Shown one piece after another: positions 16,254 to 25,966 of a DNA stretch of 64,000 nucleotides. The notes under the pieces are model-generated. The model was not told the DNA's origin. It worked only from the letters and a program-made list of their open reading frames with translations, and made no database searches. The translations under genes were made by a program, and so were the position numbers. This stretch comes from Chryseobacterium sp. JAH (GTDB lineage Bacteria; Bacteroidota; Bacteroidia; Flavobacteriales; Weeksellaceae). Position 1 is the stretch's first letter; each line of letters starts with the position of its first letter. The stretch covers positions 62,001-126,000 of the forward strand of contig NZ_LMAH01000008.1 in NCBI RefSeq assembly GCF_001507335.1, given 5' to 3'.

Positions 16254-16278
16254 ACAAATAATTTTATTCAGGTAAAAA

Positions 16279-17286
16279 CTAATAATCCAAAAGTCCCATG
16301 CTGAATTCGTCGTAAGGTGCGCCAGTGTCTGTTCCCAAAGGTACAATACTTTCTAATTTTTGTAAATCAGATTCGGTTAAGACAATTTTACTCGCTTCGA
16401 TGTTTTGTTCAACATAGGTTCTGCGTTTCGTGCCCGGAATCGGAACAATTCCTTTGCTGATGATCCAAGCCAAAGCCAATTGGGAAGAAGTGATTTCTTT
16501 CTCTTTTGCCAGATTTTCTATCGCTTCTACCAGTTCAATGTTTTTATGGAAAAACTGTTCCTGAAAACGCGGAATTCCTCTTCGGAAATCACTTTCCGGC
16601 AAGTCGTTTAAAGTTTTAATATTACCTGATAAAAATCCTCTTCCCAGTGGCGAATACGCAACAAAACCGATTCCCAATTCAGTCAAAGTTTGGATAACTC
16701 CTTTTTCTTCCACCGTTCTTTCAAACAGAGAAAATTCACTTTGAACTGCGGTGATGGGATGAACGTTGTGTGCTCTTTTAACGGTTTCAGAAGAAACTTC
16801 AGACAAGCCGATGTAACCTATTTTTCCTTCTCTTACCAATTCGCTCATCGCTTCAACAGTCTCTTCAATAGGCGTATTTTTGTCGAGACGGTGCATATAA
16901 TAAAGGTCGATATAATCTGTTTTTAGATTTTTCAAAGAACGTTCAATCGATTTTTTGACGTAATCTTTTGTTCCATTGATTTTCCAGGTTACCTGCTCAT
17001 TATCATCAATTTCCCAACCGAATTTGGTAGCAATAATATATTGGTCACGATTGCCTTTAATGGCTTTTGCAATAAGCTGTTCATTAGTGAAAGGTCCGTA
17101 CAGATCGGCTGTGTCGAGGAAGTTTCCGCCCAATTCCAAAGAACGGTGAATGGTAGCAATCGCTTCTTTTTCGTCGGTTTTGCCATACATATCTGCGTCG
17201 CCAAAACCTGTCATTCCCATACATCCCAAACCGATATTCGGAATAATGAGACCTTGGCTTCCTAATTTTACTTGATTCGATTTCAT
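16279..17286 (-). CDS. Aldo/keto reductase
   Basis: A 335-residue NADPH-dependent oxidoreductase with a TIM-barrel fold. The catalytic tetrad is visible: Asp and Tyr in LDTADLYGPFTNE (about residues 58-70), Lys in IATKFGW (about 83) and His in YYMHRLD (about 130). The C-terminal cofactor loop reads IPIPGTKRRTYVEQN. It matches the YajO/AKR13-like group acting on small carbonyls; the natural substrate is unknown. A single gene, followed by the repeat-bearing gap before the AraC regulator. Confidence 0.9.
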   Translation of the reverse strand: MKSNQVKLGSQGLIIPNIGLGCMGMTGFGDADMYGKTDEKEAIATIHRSLELGGNFLDTADLYGPFTNEQLIAKAIKGNRDQYIIATKFGWEIDDNEQVTWKINGTKDYVKKSIERSLKNLKTDYIDLYYMHRLDKNTPIEETVEAMSELVREGKIGYIGLSEVSSETVKRAHNVHPITAVQSEFSLFERTVEEKGVIQTLTELGIGFVAYSPLGRGFLSGNIKTLNDLPESDFRRGIPRFQEQFFHKNIELVEAIENLAKEKEITSSQLALAWIISKGIVPIPGTKRRTYVEQNIEASKIVLTESDLQKLESIVPLGTDTGAPYDEFSMGLLDY

Positions 17287-17395
17287 ATTGTTGATTTTAA
17301 TAATACAAAAGTGAGGACAAATTAAGAAGTTGATGTATTCAAAATCACGATTGTCGTATGCAAATTACGGATTGCATTTTTTGGTGAGACTTTAA

Positions 17396-17445
17396 TTAAA
17401 AAAAACACTGATCTTCTGCAATTATCTGAATCAGGGTGAGTTTTA
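17396..17445 (-). terminator. Possible terminator of the GH92 gene
   Basis: On the minus strand CTGAT ... ATCAG plus flanking AAAAC ... GTGTTTTTTTT after the GH92 stop form an imperfect hairpin running into eight T residues. The stem is interrupted. Confidence 0.35.
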
Positions 17446-17459
17446 TACAGTCATATTGA

Positions 17460-19757
17460 TTATTTCCTAGCCTTAGCACTCATATAAAAATTCAGTTTTC
17501 CACCCTTTACAATATCAGAATGTTTCAGAGTAAAGTTTTTTATTTCTTTTCCATTCAAAAGAATTTTATCAACATACACATTTTTCGAACTTTGATTAAT
17601 GGCTTTTATTTCAAACGTTTTTCCGTTTTCTAAGTTTAAAACTGCATGGTCAATGGCTGGACTTCCAATTGCATAATCTTCCGAACCTGGAGCAACGGGA
17701 TAAAAACCAAGCGTACTCAAAATATACCAAGCACTCATTTGTCCGGCATCATCGTTTCCGCCCAATCCATCGGGAGTTGCTTTGTATTGCATTTCTAAAA
17801 TCCGTCTAATCTGCGCCTGTGTTTTCCAAGGTTGCCCAGCCCAGTTGTAAAAATAAGCAACATGATGAGCCGGCTCATTTCCGTGAACATATCCGCCGAT
17901 AATTCCCTCTCTTGTAATGTCTTCTGTGTCGGCAAAAAACTCGTCAGGTAAATGCATCGTGAATAATTCATCCAATTTTAAAGCAAATTTTTTCTTTCCA
18001 CCCATCAGTTTCAGTAACTCATCTGGATTTTGAGGGACGAAGAAACTGTAATTCCAAGAATTTCCTTCAATGAAGCCTTGTCCGTGAGTGCTTAACGCAT
18101 TAAAATCTTTTTTAAAACTTCCATCTGCCAAACGAGGACGCATAAATCCTATGCTACTATCAAAATTATTTTTCCAGTTTTCAGAACGTTTGATAAATTG
18201 ATTGTAAATTTGTGTTTCGCCCAAATGTTTTGCCAACTGAGCGATTGCCCAATCATCATAAGCATATTCCAACGTGTTCGAAACTGAAGTTCCGCTTTTT
18301 TCTGCAGGAATAAATCCTTTATCAACGTAAAAACCGATTCCCTCGTAATCTCTTTTGTTAGCTGTTTCTACACAGGCCATCAAAGCTGCTTTACTATCAC
18401 CGTCATAATTTCCTTTTATGATTGCATCAGAAACCACACTTACGCTGTGATAACCGCTCATGCACCAGTTGTCATTTGCATAATGCGACCAGATCGGCAA
18501 CATTTTCATAGAAAACTGATTGTAATGTGCCATCATCGATTTCACCATATCGTTATTTCGTTTCGGTTGAATGATATTGAAAAAAGGATGTAACGCACGG
18601 TAAGTATCCCAAATCGAGAATGTTGTATAATTGGTGAAGCCTTCCGCTTTGTGAATGTTTTGATCTAAACCTTTATATTCTCCGTTGACATCGGTATACG
18701 TTGTCGGACTAATAAAAGTGTGATACATTGCGGTGTAAAAATTCGTTTTTTCTGTTTCAGAACCTTTTACAACAATTTTATTTAATTCTTTATTCCAAAT
18801 TTCCTGAGTTTGTGCTTTAACTTGGTCAAAGGATAAATTTTCGGTTTCGGTTTCTAGATTTTCTAAAGCATTGGCTTGACTTACCGGTGAGATAGCAAGC
18901 TTAACTTCAATTGCTTCGTTTTCACTGGTTTCAAAATCAAAATACATTTTTAGGTTTTTTCCTGCAATCTCGGGGAAGTTTTTAGTTTGGTCAAATTTTC
19001 TCCAGAATCCATTGTAAACCTGCTTCCCGTCATAACTTTTCTGACCATAAGATTTGAATGGTTTTGAGAATTTCATTGCAAAATAAACCGTTCTCGTTCT
19101 TGCCCAACCATTGGTTTGTCGATAACCTGTGATGGTATTTCCATTTTCTACACGAACGTAAGTCCAAATATTTTTCCCGTCATAATTGTAAATTCCAGCC
19201 ATCAAATCTAAAATAATATGTGCCTGATCAGATTTTGGAAAAGTATATCGATGCACTCCGACTCTTGTTGTTGCTGTCAATTCCGCTAGAATATTGTGAT
19301 CGTCCAGTTTTACCTGATAATATCCGGCTTCTGCTTTTTCGTTTTGATGGGAAAATCTGCTCCTGTAGCCACTTTCAGAATTTGTAGAAGTTCCAGGATT
19401 TAACTGTAACTTTCCAACAGTTGGCATTAACAAGAAATCTCCCAAATCAGAATGACCAGTTCCACTGAAGTGCGTTGAGCTGAAGCCAACAATCGTTTTA
19501 TCTTCGTATCGGTAACCTGCGCAATATTTATAGACTTCGCCATTGTACTTTTCATTCAGTTCATAAGAAATAGTATCTGTTTCCGGGCTGAGCTGAATCG
19601 CTCCGAAAGGCGCAGTCGCTCCGGGATAGGTATGCCCCATTTTTTCGGTTCCGATTAACGGATTGACATACTGAACTAATTTTTCAAATTGTTGAGCTTT
19701 ACCATTTAAACTAAATAAAAAAAGGAATAAAAAGGCTGAAATCGAAGGGTTCTTCAT
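17460..19757 (-). CDS. Glycoside hydrolase family 92 alpha-mannosidase, secreted
   Basis: A 765-residue GH92 enzyme with an N-terminal signal peptide (about 1-21, ending GKAQ). GH92 members are calcium-dependent exo-alpha-mannosidases that trim N-glycans or mannans. Signatures seen are FSSTHFSGTGHSDLGDF in the N-terminal beta-sandwich, and in the helical barrel TFSIWDTYRALHPF, GNEPAHHVAYFYNW and GGNDDAGQMSAWY, with catalytic and calcium-binding acids. Length is normal for the family. It is a lone gene without an adjacent SusC/SusD pair, so it is not an evident polysaccharide-utilisation locus. Confidence 0.92.
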   Translation of the reverse strand: MKNPSISAFLFLFLFSLNGKAQQFEKLVQYVNPLIGTEKMGHTYPGATAPFGAIQLSPETDTISYELNEKYNGEVYKYCAGYRYEDKTIVGFSSTHFSGTGHSDLGDFLLMPTVGKLQLNPGTSTNSESGYRSRFSHQNEKAEAGYYQVKLDDHNILAELTATTRVGVHRYTFPKSDQAHIILDLMAGIYNYDGKNIWTYVRVENGNTITGYRQTNGWARTRTVYFAMKFSKPFKSYGQKSYDGKQVYNGFWRKFDQTKNFPEIAGKNLKMYFDFETSENEAIEVKLAISPVSQANALENLETETENLSFDQVKAQTQEIWNKELNKIVVKGSETEKTNFYTAMYHTFISPTTYTDVNGEYKGLDQNIHKAEGFTNYTTFSIWDTYRALHPFFNIIQPKRNNDMVKSMMAHYNQFSMKMLPIWSHYANDNWCMSGYHSVSVVSDAIIKGNYDGDSKAALMACVETANKRDYEGIGFYVDKGFIPAEKSGTSVSNTLEYAYDDWAIAQLAKHLGETQIYNQFIKRSENWKNNFDSSIGFMRPRLADGSFKKDFNALSTHGQGFIEGNSWNYSFFVPQNPDELLKLMGGKKKFALKLDELFTMHLPDEFFADTEDITREGIIGGYVHGNEPAHHVAYFYNWAGQPWKTQAQIRRILEMQYKATPDGLGGNDDAGQMSAWYILSTLGFYPVAPGSEDYAIGSPAIDHAVLNLENGKTFEIKAINQSSKNVYVDKILLNGKEIKNFTLKHSDIVKGGKLNFYMSAKARK

Positions 19758-19908
19758 GAAGGATAGATTTTGAATGATAAAATTAATTAAAATGAAGTGA
19801 TTAAATATTCCAAGGATAAACCAAGATGTTTGAAGAGTAATCCTTTTTAATTATGTTAAACAATGTCACTATGTTTTTATATGTAAAACAAAGATGAGGT
19901 AGATTTAG

Positions 19909-20598
19909 CTAAGAAATATTATTTTCTGAAAATCGAAAGCCAATTCCGTGAATATTTTCAATGAAGATGTTTTCTTCGTTCGCCAAAACTTTTCGCAGTC
20001 TTGAAATAAAAACATCAAGACTTCTCCCCATAAAATAATCATCATCTCCCCAGATTGCTTTCAGAATATCCTGTCTTTTTAAAACTGTATTCTTATGACG
20101 GATAAAATAAAAAAGCAGTTCAGATTCTCTCTGAGTAAGGGTGATCTTATTTTCTGAATCCTGTAAAGTATAATTTTGAGGATCGAAATGATATTTTCCA
20201 ATAGTGTATTTTGGGGATGAAGGTTCTGTTTTTTTCGAACGTTTAAGGAAAACTTCGATTTTTAGAATCAGTTCTTCGATACTGAAAGGCTTTACCAAAT
20301 AATCATCTGCTCCTATTTTTAAGCCCTTGATTCTGTCTTCTTTCAAAGCTTTGGCAGAAATAAAAATAATTGGAATTTCTAAATTTTTTTCGCGAATTTT
20401 TTCGGCAAGATCAAATCCGTTCATTTCGGGCATCATGATGTCTAAAAGACAAATGTCAAAATCTTTACAGTTGAAAGCTTCAAATGCTGATTTTCCGTCT
20501 CCGTAATGGTCGATTTCATAATACGCTTCCAGGCTGTCCTGAATAAGGAAAGCGATGGTTTTGTCATCTTCTGCGTATAAAATTTTAGATTTCTCCAT
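19909..20598 (-). CDS. OmpR-family response regulator
   Basis: A 229-residue response regulator. The receiver domain (1-120) has the acidic pair at 11-12, phospho-acceptor Asp53 (CLLDIMMPEMNG) and Lys in DDYLVKPF. The C-terminal winged helix (about 132-229) carries the OmpR/PhoB pattern with RSLDVFISRLRKVL. It is transcribed 19 bases after its cognate histidine kinase. Its likely operator is a set of TTAACA repeats upstream of the kinase and of the divergent DUF1573 gene. The stimulus is unknown; the pair is paralogous to 30580-32575. Confidence 0.9.
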   Translation of the reverse strand: MEKSKILYAEDDKTIAFLIQDSLEAYYEIDHYGDGKSAFEAFNCKDFDICLLDIMMPEMNGFDLAEKIREKNLEIPIIFISAKALKEDRIKGLKIGADDYLVKPFSIEELILKIEVFLKRSKKTEPSSPKYTIGKYHFDPQNYTLQDSENKITLTQRESELLFYFIRHKNTVLKRQDILKAIWGDDDYFMGRSLDVFISRLRKVLANEENIFIENIHGIGFRFSENNIS

Positions 20599-20617
20599 TG
20601 CTTACACTTATTAAAAT

Positions 20618-21865
20618 TTAAAACGGGAAAAACAGAGTTGTACTAATTCCAGCATCTTTATTGTTCTCGACAGATATTTTCCAGTGATGCTGCTGAACGA
20701 TTTTTTTTACATAAAAGAGCCCTAATCCGAAACCATTAATCTCGTTACTTTTATTGGTATTGACTCTGTAAAATTTATCAAAAATATAAGGAATATTTTT
20801 GGCAGGAATTCCCATTCCGTTGTCTTTAAACTTTAAATATAATCCTTTTGAATCTTTTTTGGAGGAAATAATAATGTTGGGTTTTGTTTCGCAATACTTG
20901 ACCGAATTGTCTAAAATGTTGTAAATGATATTGGTAAAGTGAAAATGATCTGCCATTACTGAAGTATTCGGTTCAATATCAATATCAATATGAAGTCTTT
21001 CGTTTTTGTGCTGCATATTTTCTGCAATCTCCTCAATAAATGGTAGAAGCATGATTTTTTCAGTTTTTAGTGAAAGTCCTGCAGAATCATTTTTGGCAAT
21101 ATTCAGTATCTTCTCAATGTGATTGTTCAGCTTATGACTTTGATCAATAATAATGGAAGTGTAGGTCTGAAGTTTAGAATTCTGCTGTACGATTTCCTGC
21201 TTGTTGAGCGATTCAGTAGCCAAAAGAATTGATGACAGGGGAGTTTTGAACTCATGGGTCATATTATTGATGAAATCACGCTGTAGTTCTGAGAATTTTT
21301 TCTGTTGAATAATCGTATAAATAGAATAAACATACACCAGTAAAATGATAATGAGTGCAAAAGTAAGCAGATACCAAAAACGTAATGAGCTGATAAGATA
21401 AGTTGTTTTATCAGGAAAACGTATCGAGAAATAGTACGTAAGATTTTTATGTTTCGGAAACTGAATCACCTTTTCACTTGGTTCTTCCTGATGACTGCTC
21501 ATGTATTTTCCGTAGATCATCTGATCACTGTGACAGTTGTACAAAGCATAAACATAATCTGTGTTGATCTGAAATCTCGTGAATTCTGTTTTCAGATAAT
21601 GCTCAAGAACAGTGGGATGAAATTCGTTATTAATGTTGACGACATAATAATCATTGGCAACAATCTGCACCGGATTTTCTGTAAAAGAGGTTTTTCCTTC
21701 AGACATTTTGTCGACGACCTCCATCAAAGCAATATTAACTTTTTGGTTGAATTTTGTGTCCTCAAGATTATATGCCTGTCTTGTCCATAATAATTGTGCT
21801 ATCAGAATTCCTATAATAGCGACCAGACCAAGGGTAATAATAATATTGAGTTTCTTTATTTCCAT
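20618..21865 (-). CDS. Sensor histidine kinase
   Basis: A 415-residue membrane kinase: membrane segment 1 (about 8-27), a periplasmic sensor of about 130 residues, membrane segment 2 (about 163-185), a HisKA domain with phospho-acceptor His204 (NNMTHEFKTPLSS), and an ATPase domain with N-box NILDNSVKYC, G1 FKDNGMGIP and G2 GFGLGLFYV. There is no HAMP domain. It forms an operon with the response regulator just downstream. Its promoter region is shared with the DUF1573 gene. Confidence 0.9.
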   Translation of the reverse strand: MEIKKLNIIITLGLVAIIGILIAQLLWTRQAYNLEDTKFNQKVNIALMEVVDKMSEGKTSFTENPVQIVANDYYVVNINNEFHPTVLEHYLKTEFTRFQINTDYVYALYNCHSDQMIYGKYMSSHQEEPSEKVIQFPKHKNLTYYFSIRFPDKTTYLISSLRFWYLLTFALIIILLVYVYSIYTIIQQKKFSELQRDFINNMTHEFKTPLSSILLATESLNKQEIVQQNSKLQTYTSIIIDQSHKLNNHIEKILNIAKNDSAGLSLKTEKIMLLPFIEEIAENMQHKNERLHIDIDIEPNTSVMADHFHFTNIIYNILDNSVKYCETKPNIIISSKKDSKGLYLKFKDNGMGIPAKNIPYIFDKFYRVNTNKSNEINGFGLGLFYVKKIVQQHHWKISVENNKDAGISTTLFFPF

Positions 21866-21910
21866 TTAAAGGAACAATATTATCCAAAAATATCTATTAA
21901 TCTTCGATTA

Positions 21911-21977
21911 TTAACAACTCGTTAACAAATGTTTGATAGCGGTTAACAAATTGTTAGGTCAATCGGGTTTATCTTTG
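21911..21977. promoter_or_regulatory. Phased TTAACA repeats and DUF1573 -7 box
   Basis: TTAACA occurs at 21911, 21922 and 21943, spacings 11 and 21 bp (one and two helical turns), suiting an OmpR-family regulator. A -7 box TATCTTTG lies at 21970-21977, giving a start near 21984 and a 5' leader of about 54 bases before ATG 22038. Confidence 0.5.
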
Positions 21978-22037
21978 AATTATCAAAAAGGAAACAGTGG
22001 GTTTCTTTAAATTTTATTAAACATTAAAATTATATTC

Positions 22038-22451
22038 ATGAAAAATTTAAAAATTACAGCATTACTTGCGGTTATGGCATTTTCACCATTTTATGCTAAT
22101 GTATTCCCAGTTGAAGGAACTTCTTTAGTTAAAGCAATTGCAGAAGCAATCAAATGGAAATCAGAATCTATTGACGTAGGAAACATTCCTCAGGGAAAAC
22201 CAAAGTTGATCAGATTTGAATTCACCAATACTTCTTCAAAACCAATTATTGTTGAGAATGTGGCTCCATCATGTGGATGTACAACTGCAGATTACTCAAA
22301 AGAGCCAATCATGCCAGGTAAAAAAGGTTTCGTTGAGGCAAGCTATAATGCTGCAAGCCCAGGTGCTTTTGTGAAAACTGTAAACGTTACTACAAGTGAC
22401 AGTAAAACTCCAAAGACTCTTTCTTTCAAAGGAACGGTTACGGCTTCGTAG
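22038..22451 (+). CDS. DUF1573 family secreted protein
   Basis: A 137-residue protein with a signal peptide (about 1-20) and one Ig-like DUF1573 domain. Family marks are the block IRFEFTNTSSKPIIVENV followed by PSCGCTTADYSKEPIMPG (Cys-x-Cys) and the terminal beta strand LSFKGTV. DUF1573 proteins are abundant in Bacteroidota; their role is unknown, perhaps in envelope assembly. It is divergent from a two-component system and may be its target (inference from the phased repeats). A strong terminator follows. Confidence 0.85.
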   Translation: MKNLKITALLAVMAFSPFYANVFPVEGTSLVKAIAEAIKWKSESIDVGNIPQGKPKLIRFEFTNTSSKPIIVENVAPSCGCTTADYSKEPIMPGKKGFVEASYNAASPGAFVKTVNVTTSDSKTPKTLSFKGTVTAS

Positions 22452-22472
22452 ATAAATTTAAATATATAAAAG

Positions 22473-22506
22473 AACAGCTGATAATTAATTATCGGCTGTT
22501 TTTTGT
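22473..22506 (+). terminator. Terminator of the DUF1573 gene
   Basis: AACAGCTGATAAT-TA-ATTATCGGCTGTT (22473-22500, one mismatch pair) runs into TTTTTTG. Confidence 0.8.
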
Positions 22507-22613
22507 CTTTATATTTTCCTTTTTTTCGCATAAATAGTATTTGTAACATTATTTATCAGGAAATTTTAAGCCTCATCCGTTTAATATTTGTTATTTTTAG
22601 AAAAAATAAATAT

Positions 22614-23495
22614 ATGAATCAATATACTCAACCCATGTTGCGCGAAGACGCTCTGAAAGGTAAAGTTGCCATTGTAACCGGCGGCGGAAGCGGCCTTGGA
22701 AAAGCGATGACTAAATATTTTCTTGAGTTGGGAGCAAAAGTGGTGATTACTTCAAGAAATCTGGAAAAATTGTATGGAACTGCAAAAGAACTGGAAGACC
22801 AAACTGGCGGAAGGGTGCTTTGTGTTGCCTGTGATGTAAGAAACTGGGATGAAGTGGAAGCAATGAAAGAAGCAACCCTGAAAGAATTTGGAAGAATTGA
22901 TATTTTATTGAATAACGCAGCAGGGAATTTCATTTCGCCAACAGAACGACTCACTCATTCGGCTTTTGATTCTATTTTAGATATTGTTTTAAAAGGGACG
23001 AAAAACTGTACACTTTCCATCGGAAAACATTGGATTGATTCCAAAACACCGGGAACGGTTTTAAATATTGTCACCACTTATGCGTGGACGGGTTCTGCAT
23101 ACGTCGTTCCGTCTGCCTGTGCAAAAGCAGGAGTTTTGGCAATGACGAGATCTTTGGCTGTAGAATGGGGGAAATATAACATTCGTTTTAATGCGATTGC
23201 ACCGGGACCGTTTCCTACGAAAGGAGCATGGGACAGATTGCTTCCCGGAGATATGAAAGACCAGTTTGACTTAGCCAAAAAAAATCCGCTTAAAAGAGTA
23301 GGGGAACATCAGGAGCTTGCCAATCTTGCCGCTTATCTTGTTTCAGATTTTTCATCTTTTGTGAATGGTGAAGTGGTTACCATTGACGGTGGAGAATGGT
23401 TACAGGGAGCAGGAGAATTTAATATGCTGGAAGATATTCCGCAGGAAATGTGGGATGCACTGGAAGCTATGATTAAAGCCAAGAAATCAAATTAA
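22614..23495 (+). CDS. SDR oxidoreductase, 2,4-dienoyl-CoA reductase-like
   Basis: A 293-residue short-chain dehydrogenase. It has the NADP-binding TGGGSGLGKAM (about residues 21-31) and NNAAGNFISPTERL, typical of the mitochondrial-type dienoyl-CoA reductase (DECR1) group. The usual SDR Tyr-x3-Lys reads S-x3-Lys (PSACAKAG), while an upstream Tyr in VTTYAWTG takes the catalytic place, exactly as in DECR. It would help oxidise unsaturated fatty acids. I chose ATG 22614 rather than the frame to 22503, which crosses the preceding terminator. A single gene with its own terminator. Confidence 0.85.
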   Translation: MNQYTQPMLREDALKGKVAIVTGGGSGLGKAMTKYFLELGAKVVITSRNLEKLYGTAKELEDQTGGRVLCVACDVRNWDEVEAMKEATLKEFGRIDILLNNAAGNFISPTERLTHSAFDSILDIVLKGTKNCTLSIGKHWIDSKTPGTVLNIVTTYAWTGSAYVVPSACAKAGVLAMTRSLAVEWGKYNIRFNAIAPGPFPTKGAWDRLLPGDMKDQFDLAKKNPLKRVGEHQELANLAAYLVSDFSSFVNGEVVTIDGGEWLQGAGEFNMLEDIPQEMWDALEAMIKAKKSN

Positions 23496-23514
23496 TTAAA
23501 ATAAACTAAATTAG

Positions 23515-23549
23515 ATTCCTGAAGTTGTAACAATTTCAGGATTTTTTTT
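23515..23549 (+). terminator. Terminator of the SDR gene
   Basis: CCTGAAGTTG (23518-23527), loop TAA, CAATTTCAGG (23531-23540), one G-T pair, then a run of T. Confidence 0.8.
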
Positions 23550-23570
23550 ACCAATCAAAAAATATTTTAA

Positions 23571-25769
23571 ATGAATTTTAAATTTCCCGCCATTATTTCT
23601 ACGGTAGCCGTAATGCTTTTTGCAAATTCTGTCTATGCTCAGGAAGCTCCGAAGTATGATTATGTAGAAGCGTTCAAGCCATTCTTTTATTCTCAGACAG
23701 GTACTGAAACTCGTTCAGCAAGCGGACAACCGGGACATGCGTATTGGCAGAATTCTGCAGATTACCATCTCAACGTGATCCTGAATGATGTTAAAAATGA
23801 AATCACAGGAACAGCTGAAATTACTTATACCAACAACAGCCCGGATAAAATGAGCTTTCTTTGGTTGCAGTTGGATCAGAATTTATTTGAAAAAGATTCT
23901 AGAGGAAACGCTTTAGTACCGCTTTCAGGAAGCAGAAACGGAGCAAAAGGTGAAGCCTTTGATGGAGGATATAAAATTAAATCAGTAAAATATGATGGTA
24001 AAGATGTAAAATATACCATTACTGATACAAGAATGCAAATTGACCTTCCGCAAGAATTAAAAGCAAAAGGAGGTGTTGCAAAAATTAAAATAGAGTATAC
24101 CTTTTTGTCTCCGCAATACGGCTCAGACAGAATGGGAGTTCAGGACACCAAAAACGGTAAGATTTTTACGATAGCACAATGGTATCCGAGAATGTGCGTT
24201 TATGATGATGTTTTGGGTTGGAATACAATGCCTTATTTAGGAGCATCCGAGTTCTATCTTGAATATGGAAATATTACCGCAAATATTACTGTTCCGGCTA
24301 ATCATTACGTTGTTGCTTCCGGTGAACTTTTAAATGAAAAAGAAGTGTATTCAAAAGAAGAAAACAGTCGATGGTCACAGGCAAGAAATTCAGACAGAAC
24401 TGTTATGATAAGACCGGAATCTGAGATTGGAAAAAACAACGCTTCAGGAACGAAAACATGGAAATTTAAAATCAGTCAGACCCGAGATTTTGCGTGGGCT
24501 TCTTCTTCTGCGTTTATTGTAGATGCAGCCAAAATCAATCTTCCAAGTGGTAAAAAATCGTTAGCCATCTCTGCTTATCCGGCAGAAAGTGCAGGCGAAA
24601 AAGCTTGGGGAAGATCTACGGAATATACTAAGGCGGCTATCGAGCATTATTCGGGGAAATGGTACGAATATACATATCCGGCGGCAACCAACGTTGCCGG
24701 AAATGAAGGAGGAATGGAGTATCCGGGAATCGTCTTCTGTCATATGGATTCTAAAGGTGAAGAACTTTGGGGAGTAACCGATCATGAGTTTGGACACAAC
24801 TGGTTCCCGATGATTGTAGGTTCCAACGAAAGGCTTTTTGCATGGATGGATGAAGGTTTCAACACTTTTATCAACGAATTGTCTACCGAAGCTTTCAATA
24901 AGGGCGAATATTATTCTAAAAAGAATATCGCTCAAATGGGAACTTATGTGATGAGTGATCAATTCGAACCAATCATGGTAGGCCCCGATAATATGAAAGA
25001 AAATAATATCGGAGTTTTAGCCTATTACAAACCTGGAATGGGATTGGGAATTTTGAGAGAGTCTATTTTAGGCCCCGAAAAATTTGACAAAGCTTTCAGA
25101 ACTTACATCGACCGTTGGGCATTCAAGCATCCAACACCTTGGGATTTCTTTCATACCATGGAAAATGTGTCGGGAGAAGAATTAAACTGGTTCTGGAGAG
25201 GTTGGTTTATCAATAAATGGAAAATCGATCAGGCAGTTAAAAATGTAAAATACATCAATGGTGATTTCAAAAACGGAGCGCAAATTACTGTTGAAAATTT
25301 AGGGCAATTGCCAATGCCGACAACGATTCAGGTTAAATTTAAAGATGGTACTGAGCAAATTGCAAAATTACCTGTAGAAATTTGGAAAAGAAATACAGAA
25401 TGGACATTCAAATTAAATTCTACAAAAGAAATCGCTGAGGTAAAACTAGATCCTAAATCTGAAATTCCTGATGTCAATCCTAAAAATAACTCATGGTCTT
25501 CTGCAGATGCCAAAATGTTGGAGAAAATCAATGTGAAAGATTTTACGGGGACTTATGGGAACAAAGAAATTAATTTAAAACTTACCTTCAAAGAAAAAGA
25601 TAATCAGCTGTTTGGTCAGGCTGCAGGTCAGCAAGAATTTCCTTTGGAATATATTGGCAACAGTACTTTTACTTTCGAGCAGGCTCAGATTTCAATGGTT
25701 TACAGTAAAGATAAAAAGACGATCGCATTTACTCAAGGTGGTAGAGAATTTAAATTTATCAAAGAATAA
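23571..25769 (+). CDS. Secreted M1-family metallopeptidase
   Basis: A 732-residue M1 (gluzincin) aminopeptidase-like protein with a signal peptide (about 1-23). The catalytic site HEFGH (about residue 405) is followed after exactly 18 residues by Glu in WMDEGFNTF, the HExxH-x18-E zinc motif. GGMEYPG just before it takes the place of the GxMEN exopeptidase motif. A C-terminal domain of about 180 residues follows, unlike the shorter paralogue at 35226-37094. It should act in the periplasm or outside on peptides. A single gene with a strong terminator. Confidence 0.9.
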   Translation: MNFKFPAIISTVAVMLFANSVYAQEAPKYDYVEAFKPFFYSQTGTETRSASGQPGHAYWQNSADYHLNVILNDVKNEITGTAEITYTNNSPDKMSFLWLQLDQNLFEKDSRGNALVPLSGSRNGAKGEAFDGGYKIKSVKYDGKDVKYTITDTRMQIDLPQELKAKGGVAKIKIEYTFLSPQYGSDRMGVQDTKNGKIFTIAQWYPRMCVYDDVLGWNTMPYLGASEFYLEYGNITANITVPANHYVVASGELLNEKEVYSKEENSRWSQARNSDRTVMIRPESEIGKNNASGTKTWKFKISQTRDFAWASSSAFIVDAAKINLPSGKKSLAISAYPAESAGEKAWGRSTEYTKAAIEHYSGKWYEYTYPAATNVAGNEGGMEYPGIVFCHMDSKGEELWGVTDHEFGHNWFPMIVGSNERLFAWMDEGFNTFINELSTEAFNKGEYYSKKNIAQMGTYVMSDQFEPIMVGPDNMKENNIGVLAYYKPGMGLGILRESILGPEKFDKAFRTYIDRWAFKHPTPWDFFHTMENVSGEELNWFWRGWFINKWKIDQAVKNVKYINGDFKNGAQITVENLGQLPMPTTIQVKFKDGTEQIAKLPVEIWKRNTEWTFKLNSTKEIAEVKLDPKSEIPDVNPKNNSWSSADAKMLEKINVKDFTGTYGNKEINLKLTFKEKDNQLFGQAAGQQEFPLEYIGNSTFTFEQAQISMVYSKDKKTIAFTQGGREFKFIKE

Positions 25770-25820
25770 AAGCAGATTTAGCTCTTTTAGGATTTTAATA
25801 TATATATCCTGATAATCATA

Positions 25821-25860
25821 AAAAAAGTAGATTTTCCATGACGGAGAATCTACTTTTTTA
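25821..25860 (+). terminator. Terminator of the M1 peptidase gene
   Basis: AAAAAAGTAGATTTTCC and GGAGAATCTACTTTTTT (25842-25858) form a long stem with loop ATGAC-like and a T tract. The A tract on the other side means it could act both ways. Confidence 0.8.
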
Positions 25861-25923
25861 TTTAGGGTGATTTCACCTTTTGTTTTTAGTGTAATTCCTG
25901 TAATGTTTTCATAATTAGTGATA

Positions 25924-25931
25924 TAGATTTG
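25924..25931 (+). promoter_or_regulatory. -7 box of the DUF2589-subtilase operon
   Basis: TAGATTTG matches TAnnTTTG exactly. The implied start near 25938 is 5 bases before ATG 25943 and 29 bases before ATG 25967. No clear -33 TTTG is present. Confidence 0.45.
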
Positions 25932-25966
25932 TACTACAAAATATGATTAACCAAAAAACAAATCAA

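Noticed and set aside
16078..16275. 65-residue plus-strand open frame
   Set aside because: It spans the palindromic repeat at 16173-16253, and its protein is low in recognisable structure; the frame is best explained by the repeat.
17460..19757. Polysaccharide-utilisation locus around GH92
   Set aside because: No SusC/SusD pair, sigma/anti-sigma or further glycosidases are adjacent.
22503..22613. Longer N-terminus for the SDR protein
   Set aside because: It runs out of the preceding terminator and encodes a hydrophobic stretch not found in DECR-type enzymes.
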